This document shows positions 33,517 through 36,677 of a stretch of DNA of 36,677 nt, one piece after another. The notes under the pieces were generated by a model. It did no database searches, was not told the DNA's origin, and saw nothing but the letters and a program-made list of their open reading frames with translations. A program made the position numbers and the translations under genes. How positions within the stretch are numbered: the first letter of the stretch is position 1; every line of letters starts with the position of its first letter. Source of the stretch: Chloroflexi bacterium UBA4730 (GTDB lineage: Bacteria > Chloroflexota > Limnocylindria > P2-11E); contig DHJC01000029.1 of the NCBI GenBank assembly GCA_002404155.1, positions 1-36,677 on the forward strand, read 5' to 3'.

Positions 33517-34701
33517 ATGCGTCTCATCACGACAGGCTTCGTGCTCGCACTGCTCATTGCTGCGACGATCGGCGCGTCTCCGGTCCAGGCGGCGTCGCCT
33601 TCTTCCGCCGCACCCGTGTGCCCCGGCCCAGCCAGCGCCGGCACCGCCCGGTGCCACGCGCAGGTCGTCGTCGATCGCAGCGGCCGGCCGCTCGTCACCA
33701 GCAACGTCGTGAACGGCTACCGCGCCGCCGACCTCACGAGCGCCTACAACCTGCCGAGTCCCCTCGGGTCGACCTGGATCTGGAGCAACCAGACAGTCGC
33801 GATCGTGGACGCGTACAACGACCCGAACGCCGAGAGCGACCTCGCCGTCTACCGCACGACCATGGGCCTGCCACCGTGTACGACCGCGAACCTCTGCTTC
33901 ACGAAGGTCGATCAGAACGGGGGCACGAAGTACCCGAAGACGAACACGGGCTGGTCGCTCGAGATCTCGCTCGACCTCGACATGGCGTCAGCGATCTGCC
34001 CGAACTGCAAGATCCTGCTCGTCGAGGCGAGTTCGAACAGCTTCGCGAACCTCGGGGCCGCGGTCGACCGCGCCGCCGGCATCGGCGCCAACGTCATCAG
34101 CAACAGCTACGGCGGGTCCGAGTTCTCCGGCGAGACCGGCAGCGCCTATGACGGCCACTTCAAGCACCCCGGTGTCGCGATCACCGTGAGCTCCGGCGAC
34201 AGCGGCTACGGCGTCGAGTACCCGGCCGCATCGCAGTACGTGACCGCGGTCGGCGGCACGACGCTCAACTGGAACGGCACGACCCGGACCGAGACGGCCT
34301 GGTCCGGCGCCGGCAGCGGCTGCAGCGCGTACGAGCCCAAGCCGAGCTGGCAGAGCGGGATCGCGACCTGCGCGAACCGCGCGGTCGCGGACGTCTCCGC
34401 GGTCGCCGACCCGAACACCGGCGTCGCCGTCTACGACACCGTTCGCTACCAGGGTCAGAGTGGCTGGTTCAAGGTGGGCGGCACGAGCGCCTCGTCCCCG
34501 ATCATCGCCGGCGTCTACGCCCTCGCTGGGAACGCGGGCAGCGTGAACGACGGCTCCTTCTCGTACTCGCACACCACGCAGCTCAATGACGTGACCTCCG
34601 GCAGCAACGGCTCCTGCGGCGGCAGCAACCTCTGCACCGCGGGCCGCGGCTGGGACGGTCCGACGGGGAACGGGACCCCGAACGGCAGCGGCGGCTTCTA
34701 G
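33517..34701 (+). CDS. Secreted S53 (sedolisin) serine-carboxyl peptidase
   Basis: A 394-residue secreted protease. The signal peptide is residues 1-25 (LITTGFVLALLIAATIGASP, VQA). The subtilisin-like catalytic domain carries the sedolisin set: Glu149 and Asp153 (WSLEISLDLDMASA), Asp228 of the oxyanion hole (SSGDSGYG) and nucleophile Ser324 (GGTSASSP). ICPNCKILLVEASS and VISNSYGGSEF are further family landmarks. Such enzymes cut proteins at acidic pH. Only about 50 residues lie between signal and catalytic domain, so the large propeptide usual in S53 is missing or much reduced. The C terminus (QLNDVTSGSNGSCGGSNLCT, then AGRGWDGPTG) matches the calcium-site region. It ends at a strong terminator. 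Confidence 0.93.
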   Translation: MRLITTGFVLALLIAATIGASPVQAASPSSAAPVCPGPASAGTARCHAQVVVDRSGRPLVTSNVVNGYRAADLTSAYNLPSPLGSTWIWSNQTVAIVDAYNDPNAESDLAVYRTTMGLPPCTTANLCFTKVDQNGGTKYPKTNTGWSLEISLDLDMASAICPNCKILLVEASSNSFANLGAAVDRAAGIGANVISNSYGGSEFSGETGSAYDGHFKHPGVAITVSSGDSGYGVEYPAASQYVTAVGGTTLNWNGTTRTETAWSGAGSGCSAYEPKPSWQSGIATCANRAVADVSAVADPNTGVAVYDTVRYQGQSGWFKVGGTSASSPIIAGVYALAGNAGSVNDGSFSYSHTTQLNDVTSGSNGSCGGSNLCTAGRGWDGPTGNGTPNGSGGF

Positions 34702-34724
34702 CCGCCTCGCGCGTCGGACGCACG

Positions 34725-34754
34725 AACGGGCCGCCCGGACTGGGGCGGCCCGTT
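34725..34754 (+). terminator. Rho-independent terminator after the S53 gene
   Basis: A perfect 12-bp GC-rich stem (AACGGGCCGCCC at 34725-34736 with its complement at 34743-34754) and a 6-base loop, followed by a T-rich stretch (CTTCATTCC). It lies 24 bp after the peptidase stop. Confidence 0.85.
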
Positions 34755-34772
34755 CTTCATTCCCAAAGTCGC

Positions 34773-34985
34773 TCACCTCGACGACCGGGCAGACTTCATC
34801 CGGCGGGTAAGGTCCAGGTCAAGGCGCGCTCGCACGACGCTCGCGGCCAGACCCGCGGCCGCCAGGAGCAGGAGCCAGCGGATCGCGGCGACCGACACGA
34901 ACGTGAGTGCGTAGCCCGCCGCCGGCACCACAAGGACGACGCGCCAGCTCTCGCCTACGACCGGTATGCGCCACGCGTCGTGCAC
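34773..34985 (-). pseudogene. C-terminal fragment of a membrane protein (SipW-like signal peptidase?)
   Basis: The minus frame reads VGESWRVVLVVPAAGYALTF, then AIRWLLLLAAAGLAASVVRA and a basic tail before the stop at 34773. A short VPxxGY strand followed by a hydrophobic helix is how SipW-type (S26B) signal peptidases end, but this is a weak identification. No catalytic part is present; the frame runs upstream into the LuxR-like remnant, so the 5' part has been lost. Confidence 0.4.
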
Positions 34986-35098
34986 CAGGACGCGCATTTC
35001 TCTTGCGGAACCCGCGTCGATTTCGGGCCCGTCCGCGAGCGCCTGAAGGCGAGCCGCTCGGCGTCGGTCGAGCCCAACGGTGGGCACGCCGCCGCGTG
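34976..35098 (+). pseudogene. Duplicated 3' end of the small LuxR-type gene
   Basis: The plus strand reads VHQDAHFSCGTRVDFGPVRE and RLKASRSASVEPNGGHAAA before a stop at 35096-35098. It aligns at roughly 85% with the end of the gene at 32926-33216 over about 90 bp, and then continues with a longer tail. The helix-turn-helix part is absent. It joins the membrane-protein fragment directly, so two truncated genes meet near 34976. Confidence 0.75.
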
Positions 35099-35130
35099 AT
35101 GATGGACCCAGCGAATAGGGAGGCTGACCC

Positions 35131-35337
35131 ATGGCCGACGACCTGACCGTGACCCGCGAGGGCGACATGCTCCTGATCCGCATCTCGATCGAGAAGGCGA
35201 CGCCGAGCGCCAGCGGGAAGACGCTCGTCGTCGCCTCGACCCGCGGCAACCAGAAGACCGCCGTCCAGATCGACGGCAAGGACCTCTACCTAGGGGTCAA
35301 CGCCTACGTCTACGCGGAGGCGAAGGGCACCAAGTGA
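35131..35337 (+). CDS. Small conserved hypothetical protein
   Basis: A 68-residue protein that is nearly all beta strand: DLTVTREGDMLLIRISIEKA, then SGKTLVVASTRGNQKTAVQI, KDLYLGVNAYVYA. GGGAGG before ATG 35131 fixes the start. The composition is that of a small soluble barrel or hairpin protein. I think similar small proteins occur in many bacteria but know no function. It lies 52 bp before msrB on the same strand and may be co-transcribed. Confidence 0.75.
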   Translation: MADDLTVTREGDMLLIRISIEKATPSASGKTLVVASTRGNQKTAVQIDGKDLYLGVNAYVYAEAKGTK

Positions 35338-35389
35338 CCGAGATCATCGTGAGGACGTGGCAACGATCACCCCTCGGAGGAATCAGGCC

Positions 35390-35755
35390 ATGGGAACGTT
35401 GAACCAGCTCACCCCGGAAGAAACGCGCGTCATCGTGAACAAGGGGACCGAGACCCCCTTCACCGGCGAGTACGACGACTTCTTCGTCGAGGGCACGTAT
35501 ATCTGCCGACGATGCGAGGCGCCGCTTTACGTTTCGGATGCCAAGTTCCACTCCGGTTGCGGCTGGCCGTCGTTTGACCAGGAAATCTACGGCGCCGTCC
35601 GGCGGCTACCGGATCCAGATGGCCAGCGCGTCGAAATCGAGTGCGCCGCCTGCGGCGGACACCTCGGTCATGTCTTCGTCGGTGAGCAGTTCACGGCCAG
35701 GAACACCCGGCACTGCGTGAACTCGATGTCCCTCAAGTTCGTGCCGAAGACATAG
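35390..35755 (+). CDS. msrB: Peptide-methionine (R)-S-oxide reductase
   Basis: A 121-residue complete MsrB. It reduces the R form of methionine sulfoxide in proteins, protecting from oxidative damage. Visible are two zinc knuckles (C39-x2-C42 in YICRRCEAPLY; C85-x2-C88 in IECAACGGHLGHVF), the SGCGWPSF loop (55-62) and catalytic Cys109 in RHCVNSMSLKF. Cys57 in GCGWPSF may act as resolving Cys. ATG 35390 with GGAGG upstream is the start; the frame from 35357 adds a poor leader. No msrA is nearby. It is single-domain and cytoplasmic, since it has no signal peptide. Confidence 0.96.
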   Translation: MGTLNQLTPEETRVIVNKGTETPFTGEYDDFFVEGTYICRRCEAPLYVSDAKFHSGCGWPSFDQEIYGAVRRLPDPDGQRVEIECAACGGHLGHVFVGEQFTARNTRHCVNSMSLKFVPKT

Positions 35756-35942
35756 ATCTCCTCGAGGTGATGCCTTAAGTGATGCCAGCACCGATGCAAC
35801 TCCACGCATCTGGGCGCCGAATCATCGCATCTCACCTATCGCAGGGTGCCGGCGGGCGTTCGCGCGATAAGGTCTGGATTGACCTTTCCGCTTGTCACGA
35901 TTCACGCTGTGACGGAGCGCGCGAGCGCTCCGCGAAGCGCCG

Positions 35943-36446
35943 CTAACTCCGCGTCAGTGGTCGCGTTTCCGGTTCGGTTGGCGCATCGAGACCGAAGGTG
36001 AATAGCAAACCAAAGGAGTAGGCCGGCATCCCGAGGAGCAGCAGGAGGGCCAACTCGTAGAGGCCAAGGGAGCCGACAGCGACATTCACGAGCGCGAGCA
36101 GGGAGTCGACGGTCCGGATACTCGTGCCGACAGCGATGAGCCCGACCGATGGGCGCCAGAACCGGCGGGACTGCAGGGAGCGCCAGAACCGCTCGAGCGC
36201 GAAGACCGCGAGAACCCCGCTGCTCACTCGCAGCACACCCGCAGCATCTGGCCAGAGCGCGTACAGCGTCACGGGGAAGAGCGCGAGGAACGTGGCCGCC
36301 AAGCAGTGCCACAGGATGATCCCGATCCAGAACAGGTGCTGCCTGCGAACGGCCTCGGCCCGCCGGAGCGCGGCGACGATCCCAGTGAATCCCGCCATGC
36401 TCATGGCGACCCCCGCTATCGCGTAGAGGAAGCTCGGATTGTCCAA
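35943..36446 (-). CDS. Small integral membrane protein
   Basis: A 167-residue protein with about five predicted membrane helices: YAIAGVAMSMAGFTGIVAAL, FWIGIILWHCLAATFLALFP, LRVSSGVLAVFALERFW (weaker), SLLALVNVAVGSLGLYELAL, LLLLGMPAYSFGLLFTFGL. Loops are Arg-rich (RRAEAVRRQH, RFWRSLQSRRFWRP), in line with the positive-inside rule. No family recognised and no catalytic motif. The neighbour on its 5' side is the tRNA-Ser 5' half. Promoter and ribosome site are not clear. Confidence 0.7.
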   Translation of the reverse strand: MDNPSFLYAIAGVAMSMAGFTGIVAALRRAEAVRRQHLFWIGIILWHCLAATFLALFPVTLYALWPDAAGVLRVSSGVLAVFALERFWRSLQSRRFWRPSVGLIAVGTSIRTVDSLLALVNVAVGSLGLYELALLLLLGMPAYSFGLLFTFGLDAPTEPETRPLTRS

Positions 36447-36495
36447 TCAGCGATGCCAGGATAGCCACGCGCTGCGGCGGATGAGCACGAACACG

Positions 36496-36526
36496 CCGCC
36501 GCATTCGACCGCTCTGCCACCCCTCC
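36496..36526 (-). other. tRNA-Ser 5' half (broken tRNA gene)
   Basis: On the minus strand the sequence starts with acceptor strand GGAGGGG (complement of 36520-36526), then TGGCAGAGCGGTCGAATGC (serine-type D-arm) and GGCGG, the beginning of an anticodon stem. After 36496 the expected CTTGAAA loop, variable arm and T-arm are absent. GGAGGGG is the exact complement of the CCCCTCC at 32659-32665, so the two halves could come from one tRNA-Ser gene. The rest of 36447-36677 shows no gene. Confidence 0.7.
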
Positions 36527-36677
36527 GGATGGGGAAACGCCAACAAAGTCGTCCGTTGGACGCGACTTGTGGGGTATCAGCGAGGTTCGCTGATGCCATG
36601 CGTAAATGCCACCCAGTTCACCACGACGCACGTCGTTTCCCAGATCACCTAGTCCGTGGGGCCCACGTTCCTGCTAG

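Noticed and set aside
36416..36631. Minus-strand ORF reading SGGVAERSNAA
   Set aside because: It is the translation of the tRNA-Ser 5' half.

Overview
This is a high-GC window with GTG/TTG starts and good Shine-Dalgarno sites. Its gene content (a large AAA/TPR LuxR regulator, S53 peptidase, neprosin-like protein, copper-amine-oxidase-like protein) suggests a Chloroflexota- or Actinomycetota-type soil or water bacterium. No rRNA or taxonomic marker is present, so the phylum is not settled. Many genes are degraded or solitary, so the window reads as an accessory, recombination-rich region.

Layout: (1) 1-14.2 kb is a patchwork. It holds a three-gene operon with an Hpt-like protein, a broken NYN-domain gene, a RibD/DHFR-like gene followed by a site that looks like an integron attC, a LuxR regulator, a small repeat lipoprotein and a decayed surE remnant. 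It continues with a neprosin / amine-oxidase-like pair, a truncated IS630, a secreted protein, a DinB protein and a SnoaL-like protein. (2) 14.2-25.4 kb is the most striking part. Four copies of a 25-bp dyad-symmetric site (a fifth lies at 191) bracket separate modules: a HEPN-STAND-TPR defence-type protein, a tRNA plus an unrecognised 334-aa protein, and a type I restriction-modification system with a small ORF. All cargo proteins are on the minus strand. A small serine recombinase reads outwards at the right end, and the last site overlaps its start codon. The layout resembles an integron (recombinase diverging from a one-way cassette array), but with a serine recombinase and palindromic 2-bp-core sites. 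(3) 25.4-26.9 kb holds a DUF1810 protein and a zinc-finger protein. (4) 26.9-32.7 kb is the core of an integrative element: XRE regulator, 23-aa ORF, primase-helicase, TubC-like docking protein, excisionase, M41-like protease, second excisionase and tyrosine integrase. Most of its genes overlap by exactly 4 bp. It ends at the 3' half of a tRNA-Ser(UGA) gene. (5) 32.9-36.7 kb holds a small LuxR protein, an S53 peptidase, gene remnants, a small conserved protein, msrB and a membrane protein. The matching 5' half of a tRNA-Ser lies at 36.5 kb in the opposite orientation.

How it fits together: sites B-E and the serine recombinase look like a device for collecting defence genes next to, or inside, an integrative element that uses tRNA-Ser as its target. 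The restriction system degrades foreign DNA. The HEPN-STAND protein would act after infection by cleaving RNA. The primase, excisionases and integrase would maintain and move the neighbouring element. The recombinase-site link, the cassette idea and the mobility claims are inferences from sequence layout; the repeats, motifs and overlaps are read directly from the sequence.
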